A stretch of DNA of 41,360 nt from CAYPUG01 sp964413905 (GCA_964413905.1 CAYPUG010000007.1:1-41360); one strand, 5' to 3'; shown: positions 32,184 through 39,973, counted from the first letter of the stretch. Made by a program: numbers and translations. Notes: generated by a model from the letters alone, not told the origin.

Positions 32184-33424
32184 GGTTGTTCCTCCTCTCC
32201 GTGTTCCTCGCTGCCTATCCCCCCGTTTGTTCCCGCGGGAGAAGAGGGTGCAGAGGTGTCACTTTCCGTCTCCACATCTTCCAAAACATCCCATTGAGGT
32301 ACTTGACGCATGCTTAGGGAAATGCGTTGGCGCTGTGTGTCTATGCCGATGATGCGTACCCGAATTTCATCGCCTGGACTGAACGCGTCCTGCGGGCGTT
32401 GGCCGTGTGCAAGTGGCAGTTCCGAAACGTGCACAAGTCCTTCAACGCCCTCTTCAAGGCGGGCAAACACACCAAAGTCCGTCACGTTGATGACGAGCGC
32501 GTCAACGATATCCCCCTCCCGATATTTTTCTACCCGCTCTAGCCACGGATTAGGCTGCATTCGTTTCAGGCTGAGCCCAATCCGCCGCGCTTTGCGGTCC
32601 ACTTTAATGACGACGGTTTCCACCTCTTGCCCAATTTGCAATATATCTTGCGGGCTTACCGATCGGTCCCAAGAAAGTTCTGACCGGTGAATTAAGCCGT
32701 CCACTCCGTCCAGATCTACAAAAACGCCGAAACTGGCGAAACTACGAACCCGTCCCCGAACAATATCGCCTTCTTTCAGGGAGGCCAGCAGTTCATCCCG
32801 GCGTCGTTCTCGTCGTTGATGTTGAGCCTCCCGTTCGGAAAGGATGAGCCGTCTGCGAGCTCGATCCACTTCAATGACGCAGACGGGTAGGCGCTTTCCA
32901 ACCAGCGCGGCCATGCGCTGAGCCCTTTCTTCGGCCGAGATGTTGCGCGGGATGTCAGCCATTTGGGAAAGAGGGATAAAGCCCCGAATCTGTCCAAAAC
33001 GGACAATCAAACCGCCTCGGTTGTAGGCAATAACCTCGGTTTCGATGATGGCCTTCTGTTCCATTAACTCCACAGCCTTGACCCAGTCCTGGGCCTGCAA
33101 TGCTTTTGATAAACTTACCTCAATGTCACCCGTCTCTTCGTATACGCGGGTGACGATGACGTTGACTTCCTGGCCTTCGTGCAATTGCTCTCGTACCTCG
33201 GAGGGCAAACGGGCCAAGTCATCAGGTGGGACGTAAGCGTCCCGTTTGGCGTTGATGTCCACCAACACCTCATTGGGGCCTACTTGGGCAATGGTCCCCT
33301 TGAGTAGCTCCCCACGTTCCGGTTGCACCAGAATGTGGTGCTTTTCCTGGAGCCACTTTTCAAACAGGTCACCGTCTTCTACATCTTCGTCATCCATCCA
33401 CTGCGTTCTCTCCGGATCGAACAC
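32180..33424 (-). CDS. rpsA: Ribosomal protein S1 homologue (four S1 domains)
   Basis: About 414 residues with four S1 RNA-binding domains. Domain starts are recognisable as RGELLKGTIAQVGPNEVLVDI, AIIETEVIAYNRGGLIVRF, EGDIVRGRVRSFASFGVFVDL and EGDIVDALVINVTDFGVFARL. The tail is acidic and probably disordered. S1 helps mRNA bind the 30S subunit; four domains are typical outside Proteobacteria. The start is uncertain. GTG at 33424 has CGGAG seven bases upstream and is used here. ATG at 33469 has only GGGGG abutting it, and ATG at 33397 has GGAG twelve bases away. The gene has a strong promoter (33642-33670) and a structured leader ending in a terminator. Confidence 0.85.
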   Translation of the reverse strand: MFDPERTQWMDDEDVEDGDLFEKWLQEKHHILVQPERGELLKGTIAQVGPNEVLVDINAKRDAYVPPDDLARLPSEVREQLHEGQEVNVIVTRVYEETGDIEVSLSKALQAQDWVKAVELMEQKAIIETEVIAYNRGGLIVRFGQIRGFIPLSQMADIPRNISAEERAQRMAALVGKRLPVCVIEVDRARRRLILSEREAQHQRRERRRDELLASLKEGDIVRGRVRSFASFGVFVDLDGVDGLIHRSELSWDRSVSPQDILQIGQEVETVVIKVDRKARRIGLSLKRMQPNPWLERVEKYREGDIVDALVINVTDFGVFARLEEGVEGLVHVSELPLAHGQRPQDAFSPGDEIRVRIIGIDTQRQRISLSMRQVPQWDVLEDVETESDTSAPSSPAGTNGGIGSEEHGEEEQP

Positions 33425-33480
33425 TGTGTCACTCCGTTGGAGGTGGGATGAACTTGGAGGATGTGTCATCCCCCGGAAAT

Positions 33481-33514
33481 AAAAAACTCGGATGTCCCAG
33501 GGAGACATCCGAGT
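33481..33514 (-). terminator. Intrinsic terminator inside the rpsA leader (attenuator or small-RNA end)
   Basis: On the minus strand, an 11-bp perfect stem (arms 33504-33514 and 33486-33496, loop TCCCTGG) is followed by TTTTTT. It lies about 155 bases after the predicted rpsA transcription start and before every plausible rpsA start codon. Confidence 0.8.
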
Positions 33515-33635
33515 AAGGACCAATGGTCCGGCCTACTCCACGGCAAGGCCGGATTATAAGTTCATTACGTTCTCCCTGGGGGTTTCCAAACGTGACGTTC
33601 AAGAAGGCGCAACCTTATCCTCCCTTTCCTCGCCC
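33515..33635 (-). ncRNA. Structured rpsA leader, candidate cis-regulatory RNA or small RNA
   Basis: Between the promoter and the terminator the minus-strand transcript can form TCCGGCCT/AGGCCGGA (33546-33553 with 33527-33534), the competing palindrome GGACC-ATT-GGTCC (33517-33529), which shares bases 33527-33529, and an ACGTT/AACGT helix further upstream. Mutually exclusive helices ahead of a terminator are the layout of transcription attenuators. It does not match a T-box or a riboswitch I know. Confidence 0.45.
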
Positions 33636-33641
33636 GTATTC

Positions 33642-33670
33642 AGTATAGCATTGAACGAGGGTCATGTCAA
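33642..33670 (-). promoter_or_regulatory. Strong predicted sigma-70 promoter of rpsA
   Basis: Minus-strand consensus TTGACA (33665-33670), a 17-base spacer and TATACT (33642-33647). This is the best promoter match in the window, as expected for a ribosomal protein gene. Confidence 0.7.
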
Positions 33671-33689
33671 GGGATTTTTAGGGGGCCAT

Positions 33690-33822
33690 AGGGCCTTTCA
33701 ATGTGCTAACACGCGAAGGCGCTGTATCGACGGGTGAGCCATCGTCAGGCCGTCGGGTAGGCGATGGCAATGTCGTCACCTACACCCGTTTGCTCCTGGG
33801 TGTAAGATCTCTGGAAGGCCCT
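33690..33822. mobile_element. MITE-like family 2, copy 2 (133 bp)
   Basis: The ends AGGGCCTTTCAATG and, in reverse complement, AGGGCCTTCCAGAG match copy 1, and the interior shares CTAACACGCGAAGGCGCTGT and GTGTAAGATCTCTG. It has only one unit in each hairpin arm, while copy 1 has two. Flanks are both G-rich, but no exact direct repeat is visible. It ends 20 bases upstream of the rpsA -35. Confidence 0.75.
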
Positions 33823-33899
33823 GGGGGGACAATTTGGGCTATGCACCTGCATTGGCCTTTACGTGTGAGAATATTGAACCGGGACTTTTCATAGCGCGC

Positions 33900-33928
33900 T
33901 TGGTTTTCCATCCTCGACGGTGTACAAT
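33900..33928 (+). promoter_or_regulatory. Predicted sigma-70 promoter of the sbcC-like gene
   Basis: TTGGTT (33900-33905), a 17-base spacer and TACAAT (33923-33928). The predicted start point, near 33935, is just upstream of repeat copy E, which would become the leader of the transcript. Confidence 0.5.
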
Positions 33929-33938
33929 ACCCTTACAC

Positions 33939-34037
33939 CTGAGCGATCGACACATTGTATGTTATGTGCTCTGGCGTAGAGGGGAGGCTGGCCATTCCCT
34001 TCGTAAGCCAACGCACATATGCGTGTCCGTCACTCAG
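33939..34037. mobile_element. MITE-like family 1, copy E (short form, 99 bp) in the sbcC leader
   Basis: Ends CTGAGCGATCGACACATTG and, in reverse complement, CTGAGTGACGGACACGCAT, with arms similar for about 45 bases and a TGGCGTA/CGTAAGCCA pair near the centre. Like copy B it lacks the GC-rich hairpin core. Flanks CCCTTACAC and CTTCAACAC are a weak direct repeat. It occupies nearly the entire predicted 5' leader of the downstream gene. Confidence 0.7.
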
Positions 34038-34084
34038 CTTCAACACATTATCCCGGCATAGCCCGAACACGTGGATGAGGAGTC

Positions 34085-36655
34085 ATGAGACCGGTACAAC
34101 TGCAATTGCGAAACTTTCTCTCTTACGGCGAGAACGTTCCCCCGTTACGATTCGATGGGCTCCATGTGGTGTGTCTTTCTGGGCCTAACGGACACGGGAA
34201 GAGTGCCCTGTTGGACGCGATGACGTGGGCCCTGTGGGGCAAAGCGCGCTCGCGCAGTGATGATGACCTTATCCGGCATGGGCAGACGGAAATGCTGGTG
34301 GATTTTGAATTTTTGTTGGACGATCGGCGATATCGCGTGCGCAGAGAACGTATTGTAAAGGGCAAACGCGGCCAGAGCGTGTTGGAGTTTTTCGTCTGGG
34401 ATGAGGATAACCGGCGGTGGCGTTCGCTTTCCGAACCCAGCAAACGCGAGACGCAGAGACGGATTATCGAGACGCTGCGTTTGGATTATGAAACGTTTAT
34501 TAACTCCGCCTACTTGAAACAAGGCCGCGCGGACGAATTCACCACGCGCACGTCCGCGGAGCGTAAACGTGTTCTGGCGGAGATTCTGCACTTGGACCAG
34601 TACGAGGTGTTGGAGCAACGGGCTAAGGAACGGGCCCGTCAGGCCGAACAGGAGATTCAAATTTTGCAGCGCGAAATCCGCAACGTGGAGGAAGAAATCG
34701 TCAGGGAGGATGCCTTGCGTCAGGAACTGAGCCAGGCCGAACGTGCCCTGGCCGCGTTGGAAAAGGAGGTAGAAGCCGCGGAGGCTCGAGAACAAGCTCT
34801 TCGGGTGCAAGTGGAAGCGTTACGTCGCTTGCAGAAGGATGTGCAACGTCAGCGGTCTCGCGTGGCCGATCTCCAGGCTGAAATCGAGCAGGCAGACGCG
34901 GACATCACCGGGCTCCAGACCCGAATCCGGGCCCTGCGCGAGCGGTTAGAGCGGCGAGAAGAAATCATTGCCCGGTATGAGGAACTTACTCGGCTGCGTG
35001 AGGAAAATCAACGGTGGGATGCTTTACTGCGTGAACAATCCCGCCTTCAACAGTCGCTCCAACGGGCTCAGGAAGCGTTGGCCGGCGAGCGCCTGAAAGT
35101 GGAACGCCGGGCGGCCGAACTAGAGGCTCGCGTGAACGAATTGCGGAAACAAAGTCAACCTCTCTCTGCTCTTCGGGAGCGCCTTCAAGAAGCCGCAGAA
35201 CACTTGGCCGAGTTGGAACGTTTGGATAGTGAAGTTCAGGCCTTCCGGGAGCACATTGCAGCCCTTCAGGAGGAACATGTCACACTGCGAGAGCACCTCC
35301 GACGTCTCAAGGAGGACATGGAGGAGATCAAGGCGCGCATTGAGCAACTGGAAGGCGCTCGCGGACAGCCTAATTGCCCTCTCTGTGGGCAGCCGTTGAG
35401 CGAGGAGCATATCGCTCACATGGTGGACACACTGAGACGACAGGGCCAGGAATTGGCCGCGGCATATCGAGCCGGACGAGAACGGCTCAAATCCCTCGAA
35501 GAAGAGCGGCAACAAGCACAGCAGACCTTACACGCTAAGGAGGCTGCGCTGAAGGAGCGTGTCCGGTGGCAGCGCAGGCACGCACAATTAGAAGACAATG
35601 TACGGCAGGCGCAGCGCGCCGCAGAGGAGTTACAGAGCGTCCAGGCCCAACTCGCCGAGATCCGGCAAACGCTTGAAGCGCAGGCATTTGCGCCCGATTT
35701 GGTGCAACGTGTGGCCGAGATTCAGGCTCAGTTGCGCGCGTTAGGCTATGATGAGAAAGCGCATGAGCATGTACGGCAGCGTTTGAGCGAATTAGTCGCG
35801 GTGGAGAGCCTGTACCACGGTCTCTCCTCCCTGGACGAGCAGGTGCGGGATTTGGAACAACGATTGGAAGCAGCACGCGAGCGTCGTGAACGGTGGCAGG
35901 CGACGTTAGAAGCAGAGAAGCGTGTTCTGATGGACATGGAAGAGCGACTTACCCAGTTACCCGATCTCCAACAACAGTGGCGTGCTCAGGTGGCCCAGGT
36001 GGACCGTCTCTCCGAGGAGGAACGGAGAGCGCGCGACCGAGTCGTCTCCTTACGCCAACATCTCTCTACCATTGAGCACCAAAAGGATCGGCTTCAAGAG
36101 TTACGGGAACAACTTCAATCGCACCAGGAGGAGATGGGGATCTATCAAGAACTGGCCAAGGCATTCGGCAAGAACGGGCTGCAGGCGATGATTATCGAGG
36201 CTGTGTTGCCGGAGATCGAGAGCGAGGCCAACCGGATTCTTTCCCGCATGACCGACGGCCGCATGAGTATTCGTCTGAAGACCCAACGGGAACGTCGATC
36301 CGGTGAGGGAGCCATCGAGACGTTGGATATTGAAATCGCGGACAACATGGGCGTACGTCCTTATGAATTGTTCTCCGGGGGAGAAGCGTTCCGCATCAAC
36401 TTCGCGCTGCGTGTGGCCTTGAGCAAACTTCTGGCCCGACGCGCGGGCGCGAGTTTGCGCACGTTATTCATCGACGAAGGGTTTGGCAGCCAAGACAGTG
36501 AAGGACGCCTTCGCCTGGTCGAAGCGATCAACACGATTCAGGAGGATTTCGACCTGATTGTGGTGATTACTCACATCGAGGAGTTGAAGGAGGCGTTCCC
36601 GGTACGTATTGAAGTGTTCAAAGGCCCCCAAGGATCCACGTACACGATCACATGA
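34085..36655 (+). CDS. sbcC: SbcC/Rad50-type SMC ATPase
   Basis: An 856-residue ABC-type repair ATPase. The head has Walker A GPNGHGKS (33-40) and, at the other end, signature LFSGGEAF (about 762) and Walker B plus D-loop TLFIDEGFGSQD (about 795). Between them are two long coiled coils meeting at a zinc hook, Cys431-Pro-Leu-Cys434. SbcC works with the nuclease SbcD/Mre11 to open DNA hairpins and blocked double-strand ends. No sbcD lies in the window, although a partner is expected elsewhere. GAGGAG precedes the ATG. The stop overlaps the next gene by four bases (ATGA), so repair and RNA methylation genes are co-translated. Confidence 0.92.
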   Translation: MRPVQLQLRNFLSYGENVPPLRFDGLHVVCLSGPNGHGKSALLDAMTWALWGKARSRSDDDLIRHGQTEMLVDFEFLLDDRRYRVRRERIVKGKRGQSVLEFFVWDEDNRRWRSLSEPSKRETQRRIIETLRLDYETFINSAYLKQGRADEFTTRTSAERKRVLAEILHLDQYEVLEQRAKERARQAEQEIQILQREIRNVEEEIVREDALRQELSQAERALAALEKEVEAAEAREQALRVQVEALRRLQKDVQRQRSRVADLQAEIEQADADITGLQTRIRALRERLERREEIIARYEELTRLREENQRWDALLREQSRLQQSLQRAQEALAGERLKVERRAAELEARVNELRKQSQPLSALRERLQEAAEHLAELERLDSEVQAFREHIAALQEEHVTLREHLRRLKEDMEEIKARIEQLEGARGQPNCPLCGQPLSEEHIAHMVDTLRRQGQELAAAYRAGRERLKSLEEERQQAQQTLHAKEAALKERVRWQRRHAQLEDNVRQAQRAAEELQSVQAQLAEIRQTLEAQAFAPDLVQRVAEIQAQLRALGYDEKAHEHVRQRLSELVAVESLYHGLSSLDEQVRDLEQRLEAARERRERWQATLEAEKRVLMDMEERLTQLPDLQQQWRAQVAQVDRLSEEERRARDRVVSLRQHLSTIEHQKDRLQELREQLQSHQEEMGIYQELAKAFGKNGLQAMIIEAVLPEIESEANRILSRMTDGRMSIRLKTQRERRSGEGAIETLDIEIADNMGVRPYELFSGGEAFRINFALRVALSKLLARRAGASLRTLFIDEGFGSQDSEGRLRLVEAINTIQEDFDLIVVITHIEELKEAFPVRIEVFKGPQGSTYTIT

Positions 36656-38088
36656 TGAACACGTTTTCCCCACTCTTCCGTTACCGTCCAATTGTGGATG
36701 ATTGGTCTTCTTTTGTGGACGTGATCGCGCGTCCTTTGCCGACGGTCATCTGGACGAACACGCAACGGGTGACGCCGGAGCACTTGCGCGGGATCCTGGA
36801 TGCCTTGGGTGTGGAAGCAACCCCTCTGTCCTGGTGTCCGGGCGCCTTTCGATTGCCTGCGGAGGTTAAGCCCGGCCACTTGTGGCCTTATAAGGTGGGC
36901 CTTTTCCACGTGCAGGAGGAAGTGTCCTTGCTGCCTCCGGTGATTTTGGCCCCTCGGCCGGGGGAGCGCGTCTTGGACATGGCCGCTGCCCCGGGGGGTA
37001 AAACCGCGCAGATGGCCTTGAGGATGGAAAACCGGGGCACAGTGATCGCCAATGATGTAGGCGTCCATCGGATGCGCGCGTTGCGCCACGTGTTGGAACG
37101 GTTGGGCATTCTCAACACGAGCACGTTGGTCCATGATGGAAGCAATCTCCCCCTGTCCGTCGGGGTGTTCGACCGGGTATTGGTGGACGCGCCTTGTTCG
37201 TGTGAGGGCACCGCGCGCAAGAATCCGGAAGTGTTGCGTTTGTGCGGCCTGGATGTATCTTTAGAGTACCAAGGGGTGCAGAAAGCACTCTTGCGGAAGG
37301 CCGTTCAGTTATGTCGCCCTGGAGGACGCATTGTATATTCCACGTGTACCTTTGCGCCGGAGGAGAATGAGGCGGTTGTGGACGCGATTTTGCGCGAGTT
37401 CGGACCGTCCCGCCTGCGTGTGGTGCCCATCCGCTTAGACGCGTTTCGCACATCTCCGGGCTTGACCGAGTGGTATGGGCAGCGTTTTCATCCCACACTT
37501 GAACACACTGTGCGCATTTGGCCTCATCACAATGATACGGGGGGGTTCTTCATAGCGCTCTTGGAAAAGGCTCCGGCAGGGTGGCGTCGCGTGCCTCCTG
37601 AAATTCCCTTGTTATCCGAAAGCCGGCCTGAGTGGGTGGTGGATCCTACGCCATGGCTGGATACGTTGGCCGACCGATTTGGCATTCCCCCCCAAGCCTT
37701 TGACGAATACATATTCTTTCAGACCGGGCGTAAAGGGGTACGCATTGTATGTCATGACCATCGTCCCCCGTTGCGTCCTGCGCCGGATGCCGTCGGGATG
37801 CTGTTCATGCATACGAAGGGACGGATGCCTAAGTGGACGACGGCCGCGGTGTTAGCGTTTGGACACCTGGCCACGCGTAATGTCGTGGAGGTAACGACCT
37901 CACAAGTGGAAGCGTATGTACGGCGTGAGGAATTCTCCCTGACGCGTGAACAGGCGCAATCCTGTTCGGGACGCGGGTATGTAATCCTGCGTTATCAGGG
38001 TATAACCATCGGCATGGGCCTGTTTCGCCCCCGGCAGGGAGCCGGAACCGTGGCGAGCCTCTTCCCCAAGGGGTGGATGCGGGGGTGA
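36652..38088 (+). CDS. RsmF/NSUN-type RNA (cytosine-C5) methyltransferase
   Basis: A 478-residue methyltransferase. The SAM site is VLDMAAAPGGKTAQMAL (about 108-123). The two catalytic cysteines are Cys182 in DAPCSCEGT and Cys232 in YSTCTFAPEENE, the arrangement of NOL1/NOP2/Sun enzymes. The C-terminal 140 residues match the RsmF/YebU layout with a PUA-like end (YVILRYQGITIGMGLF). The likely target is a cytosine in 16S rRNA, as for RsmF, but tRNA is possible. The start is in a four-base overlap with sbcC. A truncated transposase lies three bases beyond the stop on the other strand. Confidence 0.88.
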   Translation: MMNTFSPLFRYRPIVDDWSSFVDVIARPLPTVIWTNTQRVTPEHLRGILDALGVEATPLSWCPGAFRLPAEVKPGHLWPYKVGLFHVQEEVSLLPPVILAPRPGERVLDMAAAPGGKTAQMALRMENRGTVIANDVGVHRMRALRHVLERLGILNTSTLVHDGSNLPLSVGVFDRVLVDAPCSCEGTARKNPEVLRLCGLDVSLEYQGVQKALLRKAVQLCRPGGRIVYSTCTFAPEENEAVVDAILREFGPSRLRVVPIRLDAFRTSPGLTEWYGQRFHPTLEHTVRIWPHHNDTGGFFIALLEKAPAGWRRVPPEIPLLSESRPEWVVDPTPWLDTLADRFGIPPQAFDEYIFFQTGRKGVRIVCHDHRPPLRPAPDAVGMLFMHTKGRMPKWTTAAVLAFGHLATRNVVEVTTSQVEAYVRREEFSLTREQAQSCSGRGYVILRYQGITIGMGLFRPRQGAGTVASLFPKGWMRG

Positions 38089-38091
38089 GGT

Positions 38092-38565
38092 CTATCGCCA
38101 TGGCAGCACATAATGGCGGCGCCAATCCACGCGCGCTTCTTTGAGGATTTTGCGTAGCGTTTCGTGGCTGATCTGGTCCACAATTCCCTCTTTGATAAGA
38201 TACTGGCGCAGGTTGTGCAGGGTCCAAGTAGAGAACAACAAACCGAGTTGCCGAGGGGGTGTTTGGGCGATCTCTATAATGCGCTGTCTGGTCGTGCCCC
38301 TGAACTTCGGCGGTGGTCCGGGTTTAAAGGGACGTGAGCGGAGTCCGTTCACGCCGTGCCGGTTGAAGCGGTGAATCCACTTACGCACTTTGTCCGGTCC
38401 CAGTCCCACCATGGCGGCAATTTCGGGCACGCGATATTTTTCGTCCGCGGAGAGCAGAATCACCCGGGCTCGCTGCGCCAGTTTGGTGTTCTCACCCTGC
38501 ACCATTCGCATCAGTTCACGCCGCTCTCCCGGCAATAACGGTCGCGCGTAGATAAGTTTCGGCAT
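38092..38565 (-). pseudogene. IS630-type transposase, N-terminal DNA-binding half only
   Basis: A 157-residue protein with the helix-turn-helix region of IS630/Tc1-type transposases (AAMVGLGPDKVRKWIHRFN, about 52-70) and a second winged-helix part ending ISHETLRKILKEARVDWRR. It stops just where the catalytic DDE domain should start, and the downstream DNA is the end of the RNA methyltransferase gene. GGAGG is intact before the ATG, so a short DNA-binding protein may still be made. No inverted ends were identified. A domesticated regulator is an alternative to a dead remnant. Confidence 0.72.
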
Positions 38566-38716
38566 GTCCGCCCTCCTTGTGTAAAGCGTGTTGGATTCTG
38601 CTCATGTGTTCACTGCGTATCATAGAACAAAGAAGGTGAACATGCTATAGGACAACCGTCCTACTTATTTTCACACACATCTAGTACCATTGTATCGGTT
38701 AGATTGAGTGACTCGA
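38566..38716. other. AT-richer intergenic stretch upstream of the transposase remnant
   Basis: There is no supported gene here. It contains a small hairpin AGGAC-AACC-GTCCT (about 38651-38664) and AT-rich sequence that is less like the neighbouring GC-rich DNA, as expected for the end of an inserted element. Confidence 0.4.
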
Positions 38717-38728
38717 GTTGACTTGAGG

Positions 38729-38988
38729 CTTTGGAGTGCGGCGGCCTATCGTCGCTTTCAAACGACTTTGGNNNNNNNNNNNNNNNNNNNNNNNNNNNNN
38801 NNNNNNNNNNNNNNNNNNNNNNNNNNNNNNNNNNNNNNNNNNNNNNNNNNNNNNNNNNNNNNNNNNNNNNNGTTGACTTGAGGCTTTGGAGTGCGGCGGC
38901 CTATCGTCGCTTTCAAACGACTTTGGCGTGCGGCGACCCGGCGCTGCTTTCATAACGGTTTTGGAGTGCGGCGACTCGGCGCCGCTAT
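38729..38988. repeat. Tandem palindromic repeats (family 3), interrupted by the scaffold gap
   Basis: Units of about 30 bases begin (C/T)TTTGG-G-TGCGGCG and end in a GC-rich complement plus GCTTT. Starts are 38729 (left of the gap), 38884, 38921 and 38959, giving a 37-38 bp period. Each unit can fold as a hairpin. A single relative lies at 3666. Spacers are short and similar to each other, so this is not a CRISPR array. Confidence 0.75.
38772..38871. other. Scaffold gap of 100 N
   Basis: Exactly 100 undetermined bases. The 55 bases before it (38717-38771) are identical to the 55 bases after it (38872-38926). The gap size is therefore probably nominal, and the contigs may overlap or be separated by additional repeat units. 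Confidence 0.98.
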
Positions 38989-39022
38989 GATTACCGCATT
39001 TCCCCTATGAGGAATAAGAGAC

Positions 39023-39973
39023 ATGGTGACAAGATCGTACATTATTCCGGCCGCGTCCTTTGAGCCCGCGTATCTGGCTTTGCACCGTCGTGGGGAACTG
39101 GCCCGACGCGCCCACGAGGCCGTGGAGAAGTTGTCCTCGTGTCGCCTTTGCCCTCGGGATTGCAAGGTGAATCGCCTGGCCGATCAGATCGGTGTATGCC
39201 GTACAGGGCGTTACGCGATCGTGTCCAGTTACTTTCCCCATCATGGAGAAGAGGATTGCCTGCGGGGTTGGCGGGGATCCGGCACCATTTTCTTCTCCAT
39301 GTGCAACCTGCGCTGCGTGTTTTGCCAGAACTACGAGATCAGCCAGTTGGGCGAAGGGCGAACGGTCACTCCGGAACAATTGGCGTCCATGATGTTAGAT
39401 CTCCAGGCCCGGGGGGTACACAACATCAACCTTGTCACCCCGGAACATGTGGTGCCCCAGATTTTGGAGGCGTTGGTCATCGCGGTGGAAGGTGGATTGC
39501 GTCTTCCATTGGTGTACAACACGTCGGCATACGATTCGCTGGATAGTTTGCGTTTGATGGATGGGGTGGTGGACATCTACATGCCCGACTTCAAGTTTTG
39601 GACCCCGGAGCGGGCTCGTCGTTATCTTAAAGCGCGTGGTTACCCGGAGGCCGCCCGTCGTGCGATTAAAGAGATGCACCGTCAAGTCGGGCCCCTGAAG
39701 TTTGACGAACACGGGTTGGCGAAACGGGGAGTGTTAGTACGTCACTTGGTCATGCCCGGCATGTTGGATGAAACTCGGGCTATTTTGCGTTGGCTGGCCG
39801 AAGAGGTGTCGCCGGATACGTACGTGAACATCATGGCCCAATATTATCCTTCCTGGCAGGTGGGACCGGATAAGTACCCTGAGATCAATCGGCGCATCAC
39901 GTGGGAGGAATACCGGGAAGCGTTGTCCATCGCTCGAGAGGTGGGGTTGTGGCGATTGGAAGGTATACGCTAG
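39023..39973 (+). CDS. PflX-type radical SAM protein (COG1313-like)
   Basis: A 316-residue radical SAM enzyme. The cluster motif is Cys94-x3-Cys98-x2-Cys101 in MCNLRCVFCQNYEIS, preceded by an N-terminal set of four cysteines (40, 43, 47, 59) in SSCRLCPRDCKVNR and GVCR that may bind a further metal or cluster. GSGTIFFS just before the motif, and the HHGEED stretch, are hallmarks of the uncharacterised pyruvate formate-lyase-activase-related group. No glycyl-radical enzyme is nearby, so the substrate is unknown. GAGGA lies nine bases before the ATG. Its stop TAG shares the tetranucleotide CTAG with the convergent queG stop. Confidence 0.82.
   Translation: MVTRSYIIPAASFEPAYLALHRRGELARRAHEAVEKLSSCRLCPRDCKVNRLADQIGVCRTGRYAIVSSYFPHHGEEDCLRGWRGSGTIFFSMCNLRCVFCQNYEISQLGEGRTVTPEQLASMMLDLQARGVHNINLVTPEHVVPQILEALVIAVEGGLRLPLVYNTSAYDSLDSLRLMDGVVDIYMPDFKFWTPERARRYLKARGYPEAARRAIKEMHRQVGPLKFDEHGLAKRGVLVRHLVMPGMLDETRAILRWLAEEVSPDTYVNIMAQYYPSWQVGPDKYPEINRRITWEEYREALSIAREVGLWRLEGIR

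Noticed and set aside
33515..33640. T-box or other known riboswitch in the rpsA leader
   Set aside because: No T-box bulge sequence or specifier layout and no consensus of a known metabolite riboswitch could be found.
38729..38988. CRISPR array
   Set aside because: The regular 37-38 bp spacing suggests one, but the intervals between palindromes are only about 8-13 bases and are similar to each other, and no cas gene is present.
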